DNA of 64,000 nucleotides. Source: Hydrogenophaga sp. (GTDB lineage Bacteria > Pseudomonadota > Gammaproteobacteria > Burkholderiales > Burkholderiaceae_C). Where the stretch lies: positions 124,001-188,000 of the forward strand of contig NZ_JAHBZK010000007.1 of the NCBI RefSeq assembly GCF_019635465.1, written 5' to 3'. Below, in pieces: positions 16,192 to 24,343 of this stretch (position 1 is the first letter of the stretch; each line of letters opens with the position of its first letter). The translations under genes were made by a program, and so were the position numbers. The notes below the pieces were generated by a model. The model saw only the letters and a list, made by a program, of their open reading frames with translations, made no database searches and was not told where the DNA came from.

Positions 16192-17342
16192 GGCTTGACG
16201 AGGGTGAGTTTCGAAATGCCGACGGCAGCGGCCGCGGCGACCAGATCATCGGATTGTTCAACAAGGCTCTTCACCGTGGCCTCGATGTGGGCGCGTCCGG
16301 GCGATCCCACGATGACCGCGCGATCGAAAGGCGCCGGAATGGACTCGGCCGCCACCACCGACGCATGGATCTGCTTCGTGGTCTTGTCGGCCAGGGCGGC
16401 GTCCTTGGCGGCCACCAGGTCGCGCAGACTGGGGCCTTCGATCACACGGCCGTCGGCGCGCACATAGCGGCCGGTCCAGACGTTCTCGATGCCGAGCGCG
16501 TCGGTCACCGTGTCGCGGTGGGTGTTGTCCGAGAAGCAGCTGTGCTCGTCTTCCTGGTCCTGGCTGGCCAGGGCCACTTCGAGCCGCTCGCCCGCCAGCT
16601 CGCCACGCGAGAGCGAGCCCAGGCCGACGAACATGCGGCGCAGCGACTCCTGGCCGCCCTTCTCGAATTTGGCGCGGTAGTTGTTCTTGACCCCGGGTGC
16701 CCAGGCCTTGGCCACATAGGCCAGGTCGTCGACCAGCAGGTCGGTCACCACGTTGAGGTATTGGCGGCGCCGATCGGCGTTGGGCGCCTTGCCATCGACG
16801 AAGTCCTCGAAGCTGCGGTTGCCGGGCCCGGTCTCGGACAGGTCCTGACCCCAGAGCAGGAATTCCACGGCGTGCCAGCCGGTGGCGATGTTCTCCTCGC
16901 CACCTTTTTCGTTGAGGCCGCTCAGGGCCTTCTTGCTGATGGGTTGCTTGCGGTTGTTGACGATGCCGGCGGTCTTCTTGCCGTCGATGTAGTCCACATA
17001 GGACTCGTCCATCGGCCACGCATTGATGCGGCCTTCGGGGCCCATGTCGTCGTCGATGGGACCGCCGTAGAAGCGGAAGGCCTCGGTCTGGCCGTACGAC
17101 TCGCGACCGGCCAGCCAGGCCTTGCGCGCTGCCGCCAGCGTCTGCTCGGAGGGTGCGGCGGTGAAGGCGTGCACCGCGGCCTGCAGGGCCTTGGCACCGG
17201 CCAGGGTGTCGTCGTAACCGGCCGAGACGAGCACCCCGTAATGCGCGGCCACACTGGCCGGGGTGGCCGCCGTCTGGGCGTGGGCGGGGCCGATCAGCGC
17301 GATGGCCAGGGCGAAGGCGGACAGGGTGCAGCGGGGCGTCAT
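16188..17342 (-). CDS. Imelysin family iron-regulated protein (IrpA-like, M75)
   Basis: Periplasmic protein of the imelysin/IrpA family, associated with iron uptake. The 384 residues start with a signal peptide (cut near AHA-Q, about 22/23) and keep the family motif GxHxxE as GWHAVE (155-160), followed by FLLWGQD. It is the first gene of a four-gene operon and has a Fur-like box 38-55 bp upstream. Loss of iron should induce the operon if that box is real. It differs from the downstream imelysin copy in having the intact motif. Confidence 0.9.
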   Translation of the reverse strand: MTPRCTLSAFALAIALIGPAHAQTAATPASVAAHYGVLVSAGYDDTLAGAKALQAAVHAFTAAPSEQTLAAARKAWLAGRESYGQTEAFRFYGGPIDDDMGPEGRINAWPMDESYVDYIDGKKTAGIVNNRKQPISKKALSGLNEKGGEENIATGWHAVEFLLWGQDLSETGPGNRSFEDFVDGKAPNADRRRQYLNVVTDLLVDDLAYVAKAWAPGVKNNYRAKFEKGGQESLRRMFVGLGSLSRGELAGERLEVALASQDQEDEHSCFSDNTHRDTVTDALGIENVWTGRYVRADGRVIEGPSLRDLVAAKDAALADKTTKQIHASVVAAESIPAPFDRAVIVGSPGRAHIEATVKSLVEQSDDLVAAAAAVGISKLTLVKP

Positions 17343-17380
17343 GGCGGTCTCCTTGAGGGATTCGGAATCCGCCGAGTTTA

Positions 17381-17397
17381 AATAAAAATGATTCTCA
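17381..17397 (-). promoter_or_regulatory. Fur-like box upstream of the imelysin operon
   Basis: Read on the minus strand the site is TGAGAATCATTTTTATT, close to the Fur 6-1-6/7-1-7 pattern (GATAATGAT-A-ATCATTATC family) and to the GAGAATCATTTTCATT form. It is an AT-rich island in GC-rich DNA between eptA and the imelysin operon, 38 bp before the imelysin start. Control by Fur is inferred. Confidence 0.7.
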
Positions 17398-17450
17398 GTT
17401 TTGAAACGCCAATCCGAGCAAAGGGGTTTGCCGCCGACAACGCCCTCGGG

Positions 17451-19127
17451 CTACTGAGGGGAGCGCACGCCAACGCGGGCAACGCTGTCTGCCGACGCAC
17501 ACGCGGCCAGTATGTCCTGCGCAGGGTTGACGTCCTTGCCCTCCACCTGTGCCAGGCCGGCCAGCGTGTGGAACAGGTTGTCGTGGCTCCAGGGCTTGGC
17601 GGCGAGTCCGCGCAGGCAGTCGTTGTGCACCTGCAGGCGGGCTTGCATGGCCGGCGACAGCCACATCACCATGGGCACGTGCTTTTGCACCTCGGGCGCC
17701 ACCGACCAGGGCATGCCGTGCAGGAAGAGGCCGTTCTCGCCCAGCGACTCGCCGTGGTCCGACACATACAGGACGGCCGCAGGCCGCTGCAGGGCCGCCA
17801 GCCGATCGATCAGCTCGCCCAGCATGGCGTCGGTTTCGCGGATGCCGTTGTCGTAGGCGTTGACGATGCGTTGTTCGTCGCACGACGACAGCGTGTTGGT
17901 CTCGCACTCGGGCAGGAAGACCTTGTGGCTCTTCTGGGAGCGTTCGAAATAGGCGGGCCCGTGGTTGCCCATCTGGTGCAGCACGATCACGCTGCCGAGC
18001 GTGCGGCGCTGCGCGTCGAGCGTGGCCAAACGCTTCAGTGCCAGCTCGGGCAGCACCGCATCGGGGCAGGCTTCGCCTTGGCACACACCCTGACCCACCG
18101 CGTCCATCGCGCGCTCGTTGGGGACCCGATCGCACACCCCCTTGCAGCCCGACTGGTTGTCGATCCACGCCACCGCCAGGCCCGCGCGCTGCAGCAGATC
18201 GAGCACGTTCTCCTCGCGTGGCCCATCGAGCCCGGCGCGCCCCAGGCGCGAGAACATGCATGGCACCGAGACCTGGGTGCTGGTGCCGCAGGAGTGCACC
18301 TGCGAGAAGTAGGTGATGTCACCGCTGGCGGACAGAGCGCTCAGGCGTGGCGTGGTGTCGCGTGCATAGCCGCCCACACCAAAGTTGTCGGCGCGCGCCG
18401 TCTCGCCCACCACCAGCACGATCACGGGCGCCGCGTCGGCCGCCATGGCGGTGCCCGCGGCCCGGGCGTCCAGCCCGATGGCCTGCAGCGGTTGCGCGGC
18501 ATGGGCCGATTCGCTTACGCCCTGGCGCACCAGGGCATACACGCTGTTGTAGGGGTTGACCATGTAGCGCAGCGACTTGTTGTTGCGCATCAGCGAGGCC
18601 AGGTCCTGGAAGGTGGCGAACAGCAGACCGGCCGCCACCAGCAAGGCCAGCAGCACCACCAGGCCACGCTGCCACAACTGGCGCGTCCAGCGCACCGTAC
18701 GCACCGGGGCGCGCCACCACCAGATCACCGGCAAGGCCACGCCCAGCACCACGGCCAGCACCAGGGGCAGCGTGAACAGGCCGGCGGCTTCGACGGCGTC
18801 GGTGTGGAAGACATTGGCCACCATGCCGGGGTCGATCACGATGCCGTAGGTCCACATGAAGTAGCTGCCCATGCCGGCCAGGGCAATGAGCGCCGCGCCG
18901 AGCACGCGCCGCCAGGGGCGCCACATCAACAGGCCAAAGCTGGCGAGCAGCGCACACAGCAGAAAAAGCGCCAGCGCGGGCAGCATGAGCGGGCTTGCCG
19001 CCGCCTCGGGCAGGCGCGACACGGTGAGCCACAGGGGCAGATTGCCAGCCACCACCAGCCAGGCGGCCAACACGGCGTCCTTGGCGAGCGGGTGCCAGCC
19101 TTGCGAATGGGCAGCAGTCGTCGTCAT
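17451..19127 (-). CDS. eptA: Lipid A phosphoethanolamine transferase, EptA/PmrC family
   Basis: Transfers phosphoethanolamine from phosphatidylethanolamine to lipid A at the periplasmic face, which lowers surface charge and polymyxin binding in known homologues. The 558 residues have an N-terminal membrane domain of about five helices (to about 172) and a periplasmic sulfatase-fold domain. Metal/catalytic motifs are GETARADNFG (241-250), the nucleophile loop SCGTSTQVSVPCMFS (279-293), HQMGNHGP and SDHGESLGE. Cysteines are paired as in the family. It is divergent from a PAP2 phosphatase with a PmrA-like repeat between. The ATG at 19127 gives the usual length. Confidence 0.93.
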   Translation of the reverse strand: MTTTAAHSQGWHPLAKDAVLAAWLVVAGNLPLWLTVSRLPEAAASPLMLPALALFLLCALLASFGLLMWRPWRRVLGAALIALAGMGSYFMWTYGIVIDPGMVANVFHTDAVEAAGLFTLPLVLAVVLGVALPVIWWWRAPVRTVRWTRQLWQRGLVVLLALLVAAGLLFATFQDLASLMRNNKSLRYMVNPYNSVYALVRQGVSESAHAAQPLQAIGLDARAAGTAMAADAAPVIVLVVGETARADNFGVGGYARDTTPRLSALSASGDITYFSQVHSCGTSTQVSVPCMFSRLGRAGLDGPREENVLDLLQRAGLAVAWIDNQSGCKGVCDRVPNERAMDAVGQGVCQGEACPDAVLPELALKRLATLDAQRRTLGSVIVLHQMGNHGPAYFERSQKSHKVFLPECETNTLSSCDEQRIVNAYDNGIRETDAMLGELIDRLAALQRPAAVLYVSDHGESLGENGLFLHGMPWSVAPEVQKHVPMVMWLSPAMQARLQVHNDCLRGLAAKPWSHDNLFHTLAGLAQVEGKDVNPAQDILAACASADSVARVGVRSPQ

Positions 19128-19151
19128 GGGCGCGCATGCTCGGGCGCGAGA

Positions 19152-19168
19152 CTTAACCGGTCATTAAC
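19152..19168. promoter_or_regulatory. PmrA-like direct repeat between eptA and the PAP2 gene
   Basis: CTTAAC-N5-ATTAAC gives two TTAAC units 11 bp apart, resembling the PmrA box (CTTAAT-N5-CTTAAT). A weaker partner, TCTAAG-N5-CTTAAT, lies at 19213-19229. Each is about 24 bp from the start codon of one of the divergent genes. No PmrAB genes are in the window; the call rests only on the repeat spacing and the identity of the neighbours. Confidence 0.35.
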
Positions 19169-19252
19169 GGCAGCCAGCCATCGCGGCTGGCGCTGTTGCG
19201 CACAAACAGCGATCTAAGGTCGACTTAATCTGCCGGTGGTGCCATCGGGGGG

Positions 19253-20005
19253 ATGAATGCACCTTTCAAGCCCCTGGCCGTGTTCCGGCCCACCACGCTC
19301 GAGTGGTGGACAGTGACGCTGCTGACCTTCTACGTGCTGGTGATGTGGGATTTCAGCGGTCTGGATCTGGCCGTCATGCAGCACATCGGCACCGCACATG
19401 GTTTTCCCGAACGCGACAACTTCTGGTTGTCCACCGTCGGCCACATCTGGGCGCGCAATGCGGGCACGGTGCTGCTGATCGGCGTCTGGATCGCGGTCTG
19501 GCGCCCCATCGCCGGGTGGCGGCGGTTCGAACGCCGCGAGCGGCTGACCATGGCGGTGGCGACCACGGTGGCCTTGCTGGCTGTCAACGTCATCAAACGG
19601 CACAGCGGCACCAGTTGCCCCTGGGACCTGGACCAGTTCGGCGGTACCGCGCACTGGGTGTCGCACTGGAGCTGGTGGGTGGCGGGCGACGGCGGCCCCG
19701 GGGGTTGCTTTCCCGGCGGCCACGCCTCCACCGCCCTCGCCTTCATCGGTCTGGCCTGGCCCGGTCTCAGCACGCCGGAAGACAGCGCGCGCTGGCGCTT
19801 CGGCCAATGGGCACTGTGGCTGTCGCTGGCGGGTGGTGCGGTGCTGGGCGCGGTGCAGCTGTGGCGAGGTGCGCACCCGCCAAGCCACAGCGTCTGGACG
19901 GCCTGGATCTGCTGGACGGCGTCTGGTGTGGTGTTCGGCCTGTGCCGCCGCTGGCGCGCGCGCGGGCTGCTGGCCCGGGCTGCGCACCTGAGCGAAGGGC
20001 CGTAG
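19253..20005 (+). CDS. PAP2 family membrane phosphatase
   Basis: Inner-membrane phosphatase likely acting on a lipid phosphate such as lipid A, undecaprenyl-PP or phosphatidylglycerophosphate. The 250 residues have about six membrane helices and the three PAP2 motifs in variant form: VIKRHSGTSCPWDL (113-126), FPGGHAS (153-159, catalytic His 158) and WRGAHPPSHSVW (204-215). In the third motif the usual Asp after the His is replaced by His 211, a pattern I associate with a PgpB/LpxE-like subgroup. It is divergent from eptA, which supports a lipid A remodelling role. Its stop lies 5 bp from the stop of the convergent acyl-CoA synthetase. Confidence 0.85.
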   Translation: MNAPFKPLAVFRPTTLEWWTVTLLTFYVLVMWDFSGLDLAVMQHIGTAHGFPERDNFWLSTVGHIWARNAGTVLLIGVWIAVWRPIAGWRRFERRERLTMAVATTVALLAVNVIKRHSGTSCPWDLDQFGGTAHWVSHWSWWVAGDGGPGGCFPGGHASTALAFIGLAWPGLSTPEDSARWRFGQWALWLSLAGGAVLGAVQLWRGAHPPSHSVWTAWICWTASGVVFGLCRRWRARGLLARAAHLSEGP

Positions 20006-20010
20006 GGCTC

Positions 20011-21564
20011 TCAGGCTTGCGCCAGTTGCTGGCGCAGCACGCGGTGCAGCACCTTGCCGGTGGCCGTGCGCGGCATGTCGGCATCGGCCACGAAGCTGAC
20101 CGAGGTCGGGCACTTGAAGCCGGCCAGGCGCGCACGGCACCAGTCGCGCATCTCCTGCACCGTCGCGTTCTGCCCCTGGTGCAGCACCACCACCGCGTGC
20201 ACGGCCTCGCCCCATTTGTCGTGCGGCACACCCACCACCGCCACGTCGCGCACCTTGGGGTTGGCGCCCAGCACACCCTCGACCTCGGACGGGTACACGT
20301 TCTCGCCGCCCGAGATGATCATGTTGCTCTTGCGGTCGACCAGCCAGATGTAGCCCTGCTCGTCGCGCCGCGCCATGTCGCCCACCGAGCACCACTCGCC
20401 ATCAAACGCCTCGGCGGTCTTGTCGGGGTTCTGCCAGTAGCCGTCAAAGGCGTAGGCGGTGCGTGAGAACAGCTCGCCCACCTCGCCATCGGCCACCTCG
20501 TTGCGCTGCTCGTCCAGCAGGCGGATCGCACCACTGCCGGCCCATTCCCGCCCGACCGAACCCAGCTTGGCCAGTTGTTCATCGGGGCGCAGCAGCGTGA
20601 CCCAGCCGGCCTCGGTCGAGCCGTAGAGCTCATAGAGCCGGCCATTGCGGAACAGCTCGAGGATGGCGCGCTTGGTGTCCGGCCGCGCGGGCGCGGACGA
20701 AATCATCAGCTTGGCCACGGCGCTCAGGTCGTGGCGGCACTTCACCTCGTCGGGCAGCGCCAGCACCATGATGTAGTGCGTGGGCACCAGCGAGGTGAAG
20801 GTCACGCGGTCTTCTGCCAGCGTCTGCAACAGCGCCTGCGGATCGAAACTGCGACGGTCCTCGACCACGATGGTGCCGCCCATGTGCATGAACGTGGTGC
20901 CGAAGTACAGCGAGTTGGCGTGGCACAGCGGCATCACCAGCAGCGCGGTGTCGTCGCGGGTGAAACCCATCTCCAGCGCCGTGGCCAGGGCAATCAAGGT
21001 GCTGCCCCGGTGGCTGCGGATGGCGCCCTTGGGCCGGCCGGTGGTGCCCGAGGTGTACATGAAGGCACAGGTGTCGTCGGGGTGCACCGGCGCGAAGGTG
21101 AAATCGGCACTGCCTTGCGCGACCACGCTCTCGTAGCTGCGCCACCCCGGGGTCACAGCGTCGCCGAGCACGATGAAGCGTTCGGGCGCCACCGGCAACT
21201 CGGCGCGAATGGCATCGAGCGTGTCGCAGAACTCGGGGCCCACGATCACCGCCGACACCTCGGCGTGGCCCAGGATGTAGGCCATCTCGGGCCCGGTGAG
21301 GCGAAAGTTCAGCGGCACCACCACCAGCCCGGCGCGCGCCATGGCCACGTACATCTCCAGCCACGCCAGGCAGTTGTAGGCCACCACCCCCACGCGATCG
21401 CCTTTGGCCAGGCCCATGCCCAGCAGGCCGGCGCCCAGCTGCGACGCCCGCCGGTGCCATTCCAGGTAGCTCAGGCGGCGGGTCGAATCGCGCGCGCCCA
21501 GCTTGGTGGGCGTGAGCCGGGCGTGCGTGGCGATGGCGTCGGCGATGGTGAGCAACTGGCTCAT
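20011..21564 (-). CDS. Acyl-CoA synthetase (AMP-binding, long/medium-chain family)
   Basis: ATP-dependent carboxylate-CoA ligase working through an acyl-adenylate. The 517 residues contain the P-loop-like YTSGTTGRPKGA (about 169-180), the adenylate motif YGSTEAGW, the hinge region SVGDMARRDEQGYIWLVDRK with SNMIISGGENVYPSEVE after it, and the C-terminal catalytic Lys in RTATGKVLHR. It is divergent from a ThDP-dependent lyase across a 22-bp palindrome, so both are likely controlled by the GntR regulator downstream of the lyase. The substrate may be a 2-hydroxy acid (see the findings), which is speculative. Confidence 0.9.
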   Translation of the reverse strand: MSQLLTIADAIATHARLTPTKLGARDSTRRLSYLEWHRRASQLGAGLLGMGLAKGDRVGVVAYNCLAWLEMYVAMARAGLVVVPLNFRLTGPEMAYILGHAEVSAVIVGPEFCDTLDAIRAELPVAPERFIVLGDAVTPGWRSYESVVAQGSADFTFAPVHPDDTCAFMYTSGTTGRPKGAIRSHRGSTLIALATALEMGFTRDDTALLVMPLCHANSLYFGTTFMHMGGTIVVEDRRSFDPQALLQTLAEDRVTFTSLVPTHYIMVLALPDEVKCRHDLSAVAKLMISSAPARPDTKRAILELFRNGRLYELYGSTEAGWVTLLRPDEQLAKLGSVGREWAGSGAIRLLDEQRNEVADGEVGELFSRTAYAFDGYWQNPDKTAEAFDGEWCSVGDMARRDEQGYIWLVDRKSNMIISGGENVYPSEVEGVLGANPKVRDVAVVGVPHDKWGEAVHAVVVLHQGQNATVQEMRDWCRARLAGFKCPTSVSFVADADMPRTATGKVLHRVLRQQLAQA

Positions 21565-21639
21565 GGGTTGTCTCCTGGGCGGATTGATCGGTTCGGGGTC
21601 TACCGGTCATCGGCTGGGGGGCAAGTCGATGCGGATTTA

Positions 21640-21661
21640 TGAACTCTGAATTCAGAGTTCA
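21640..21661. promoter_or_regulatory. Perfect 22-bp palindrome, probable operator
   Basis: The half-site TGAACTCTGAA is followed directly by its exact complement. It lies 75 bp upstream of the acyl-CoA synthetase start and 83 bp upstream of the ThDP lyase start. There is no T-run, so a terminator is unlikely. It is the only strong dyad in the region and is well placed for a dimeric repressor such as the GntR protein at 23495-24163. Confidence 0.7.
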
Positions 21662-21744
21662 AATATAGTAGCCGCACACCACCCTTGGCGCGAAGCCCTG
21701 AGAACCCGCGCGCCGATGGACGGCAAAACCCACAGGAGACATGC

Positions 21745-23469
21745 ATGGCCCCTCCCTCTTTCGGCGATCAATCCGCCGCCGCGGTGATCGCGCGGTTCCT
21801 GAAGCAACGCGGCGTCCAGCGCGTGTATGCCCTGTGTGGCGGCCACGTCATGCCGATCTGGATGCGGCTGGACGCCGAAGGTATCCGCATCGTCGACGTG
21901 CGCGATGAACGCGCCGCGGTCTACATGGCCCATGCCGAGGCACTGCTCACAGGCGGCCTGGGCGTGGCCCTGGTCACCGCCGGCCCGGGCGTGACCAACG
22001 CCATGACCGGCATCGCGAATGCGCACGTGGCGCGTGCGCCGGTGATGGTGCTCTCGGGTCTGCCGCCCACCGCGCAGGAAAACCGCGGTGCGCTGCAGGA
22101 CATCGTGCACACCGACCTCGTGCGCAGCATCACCCGCTACGCGCGCACCGTGCGCCACCCCGACCTGGTGCCGCAGGAACTGGCCGAGGCCGCCGCCCGT
22201 GCACAGGGCGAAGGCGGTGAGCCAGGCCCGGTGTACCTGGACTTCCCGGTCGACACCTTGCGCGCCGACGTGGCCAAGGCCATGCAGTTGCCCGAGCTGT
22301 TCGAAGCCCGCGCAGTGCCGCGCACGCCACCGCACCCCGACGCGGTGCGCGCCGCCGTCGATGCACTCTGGCGTGCCAAGCGCCCGCTGTTCATCAGCGG
22401 CCGCGGCGCGCAGGGCGCAGGGCCCGCGCTCTCGGCCTTGCTCACCCGCCTGAACGCCGCGTACCTCGATACCGGCGAAAGCCGCGGCCTGATCGGTGAC
22501 GATCACCCGGGCGTGGTGGCCGCCATGCGCGGTGCCGTGATGGGCCAGGCGGACCTCGTGGTCACGGTCGGCCGGCGCCTGGACTTTCAACTGGCCTACG
22601 GCTCGCCCGCGGTGTTTGGCGACGCCGCCTTTCTGCGCATTGCCGACTGCGCCGCGGAGCTGCGCGACAACCGCCGTGGCAGCGTCTCGGTGCTGGCGGA
22701 CCCGGCGTTGGCGCTGCAGGCCATCCTCGACGCCGCTCCGACGGGCGCACCCGCCAGCGACCCGGCCTGGGTACACGGCCTGCGCGCCCAGCACCTGCAG
22801 CGCTCGGACAAGCTGGCCAAGGGCATGCGCGATGCACCCCACGGCAACGACGGCCGCATGCACCCCAATCGCGTGCTCGCGGCGTTGCGCGACGCCCTGC
22901 CCGCCGACGCAGTGGTTGTCGCCGACGGCGGCGACTTCCTCAGCTTTGCACGCGTGGGCCTGCCGGCCAGCACCTACCTCGACCCCGGTTCTCTGGGCTG
23001 CATTGGCGTGGGCACACCCTTTGGTGTGGCGGCCAGCCTGGTGCACCCCGAGAAGGTCGTGCTGGTGGCCACCGGCGACGGCGCCTTCGGCTTCAATGCC
23101 ATGGAGATCGACACCGCCGTGCGTCAGAAGGCGCCGGTGCTGATCGTGGTGGCCAACAACGGCTCGTGGGCCATCGAAGTGCGCGACCAGCAGGAAACGC
23201 ATGGCAAGGTGGTTGGCACGCACCTGCAGTTTGCCGACCACGCCGCCATGGCGCGCGGCTTCGGCATGCACGCCGAGCGCGTGGAGCGCGCCGAAGACCT
23301 GCCCGGTGCCATCGCCCGCGCCATGGCCAACCGCCCCGCGCTGCTCGACGTGGTGGTCACGCCTGAGGCCGCCTCATCCGACGCCAAGTCGGGCCTGGCC
23401 TGGGTGCCCGATCTGCAACCCCTGGCCGCCTGGGACGAAGCCGAGCGCCAATGGCGCGCGGGCAACTGA
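21745..23469 (+). CDS. Thiamine diphosphate-dependent lyase/decarboxylase (acetolactate synthase / 2-hydroxyacyl-CoA lyase-like)
   Basis: ThDP enzyme of 574 residues with the three-domain plan of the acetolactate synthase family. It has an N-terminal domain with the ThDP-activating Glu in DERAAVYMA (E55), a central domain, and a C-terminal ThDP/Mg domain with GDGAF (444-448) and NN (471-472). I chose the ATG at 21745 because AGGAG lies 7 bp before it; the open frame upstream adds 20 unlikely residues. Neighbouring genes encode an acyl-CoA synthetase and a GntR regulator. That fits a 2-hydroxyacyl-CoA lyase or oxalyl-CoA decarboxylase-like role better than amino acid synthesis, but this is inference. 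Confidence 0.82.
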   Translation: MAPPSFGDQSAAAVIARFLKQRGVQRVYALCGGHVMPIWMRLDAEGIRIVDVRDERAAVYMAHAEALLTGGLGVALVTAGPGVTNAMTGIANAHVARAPVMVLSGLPPTAQENRGALQDIVHTDLVRSITRYARTVRHPDLVPQELAEAAARAQGEGGEPGPVYLDFPVDTLRADVAKAMQLPELFEARAVPRTPPHPDAVRAAVDALWRAKRPLFISGRGAQGAGPALSALLTRLNAAYLDTGESRGLIGDDHPGVVAAMRGAVMGQADLVVTVGRRLDFQLAYGSPAVFGDAAFLRIADCAAELRDNRRGSVSVLADPALALQAILDAAPTGAPASDPAWVHGLRAQHLQRSDKLAKGMRDAPHGNDGRMHPNRVLAALRDALPADAVVVADGGDFLSFARVGLPASTYLDPGSLGCIGVGTPFGVAASLVHPEKVVLVATGDGAFGFNAMEIDTAVRQKAPVLIVVANNGSWAIEVRDQQETHGKVVGTHLQFADHAAMARGFGMHAERVERAEDLPGAIARAMANRPALLDVVVTPEAASSDAKSGLAWVPDLQPLAAWDEAERQWRAGN

Positions 23470-23494
23470 CCAAGCAGCGGCTACGATCGCCGCC

Positions 23495-24163
23495 ATGAAA
23501 TCGCTGCAAGCCGCTCCCAGCCTGGTCGAACAGGTGCACGGCGCCATCCTGGCCGAGATCGCGTCGGGTCGCCTGCCGCCCGGCGCGCGCATCATCCAGG
23601 AGCAGATCGCGCAGGCGCTGGGTGTGTCGCGCCAGCCGATTCAGCAGGCGCTCACGCTGCTGCGCAAGCAGGGCGTGCTCAACGACGCGCCCGGGCGTGG
23701 ATTGCAAGTGGCGCCGCTCGACCTCGAACACGTGCGCCACATGTACGACGTGCGAGCCGTCATCGAAGGCCTGGCCTTTCGCAAGGCCGCCGAGCGCGGC
23801 GCCGAGGAGGCGGCCAGCAAAGGGCCCGCCCTCATTCGCGCCGGGCGCAAGGCCGTGGCCAGTGGTTCGGTGGTCGCCATGATTAACGCCGACATGGCGT
23901 TTCACGACTTCATCTACGCACTGAGTGGCAACCCGCTGGTGGCACCCGCGATGGAAACCCACTGGACCAACGCGCAACGCGTGATGGGCGAAGTGCTGAT
24001 GCGCGACGAAAAACCGCGCGACATCTGGGACCAGCACGATGCCTTGCTGGCCGCCGTGGCCGCTGGCGACGGTGCCAAGGCCGAGCGCCTGGCCCGCAAG
24101 CACATCCTCGAAGCGGCCGAGTTCATGATCGATCGACTCAAGACCGAAGCCGCCAGCCACTGA
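23495..24163 (+). CDS. GntR family transcriptional regulator, FCD type
   Basis: Probable repressor of the ThDP lyase and acyl-CoA synthetase genes. The 222-residue protein has an N-terminal winged helix (about 8-70; GVSRQPIQQALTLLRKQGVL) and a helical FCD ligand domain with MINADMAFHDFIY (about 128-140) and a late DQHDALL (about 180-186). These hold the Asp/His residues used for metal or ligand binding in the family. I start at the ATG at 23495, 25 bp after the lyase stop; the longer open frame runs back inside the lyase gene. The 22-bp palindrome at 21640 is the likely binding site. Confidence 0.88.
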   Translation: MKSLQAAPSLVEQVHGAILAEIASGRLPPGARIIQEQIAQALGVSRQPIQQALTLLRKQGVLNDAPGRGLQVAPLDLEHVRHMYDVRAVIEGLAFRKAAERGAEEAASKGPALIRAGRKAVASGSVVAMINADMAFHDFIYALSGNPLVAPAMETHWTNAQRVMGEVLMRDEKPRDIWDQHDALLAAVAAGDGAKAERLARKHILEAAEFMIDRLKTEAASH

Positions 24164-24193
24164 CCGTCGTGGCATCGCGCTTTGCCCAAAACA

Positions 24194-24216
24194 AAAGCCC
24201 GGCAAGGCCGGGCTTT
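24194..24216. terminator. Bidirectional intrinsic terminator between GntR and tRNA-His
   Basis: A 10-bp stem AAAGCCCGGC / GCCGGGCTTT with a 3-base loop. On the minus strand it is followed by TTTTGTTTT, so it should end the tRNA-His transcript; on the plus strand the T-run is short. It lies 30 bp after the GntR stop and 13 bp past the tRNA 3' end. Confidence 0.8.
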
Positions 24217-24229
24217 GTGGGGAATGCGG

Positions 24230-24306
24230 TGGGGTGGCTGATGGGACTCGAACCCACGACGACCAGAATCACAATCTGGGACTCTACCAACTGAGCTACA
24301 GCCACC
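24230..24306 (-). tRNA. tRNA-His (anticodon GTG)
   Basis: Full cloverleaf read on the minus strand, with the acceptor stem GGTGGCTG pairing CAGCCACC. The extra 5' G opposite C73 is the hallmark of tRNA-His. The anticodon loop is ATTGTGATT, the T-arm is GGGTTCGAGTCCC, and CCA is encoded at 24232-24230. It sits between ppiD and a terminator. Confidence 0.97.
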
Positions 24307-24343
24307 GCAAGCCGCGCATTATAGCGTCCCGCGGATGCCGCTC

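Noticed and set aside
17388-19217. Plus-strand frame antisense to eptA
   Set aside because: Antisense shadow; the minus-strand protein has complete EptA motifs.
21640-21661. 22-bp palindrome read as an intrinsic terminator
   Set aside because: It lies upstream of two divergent genes, has no loop and no T-run; an operator is the better reading.
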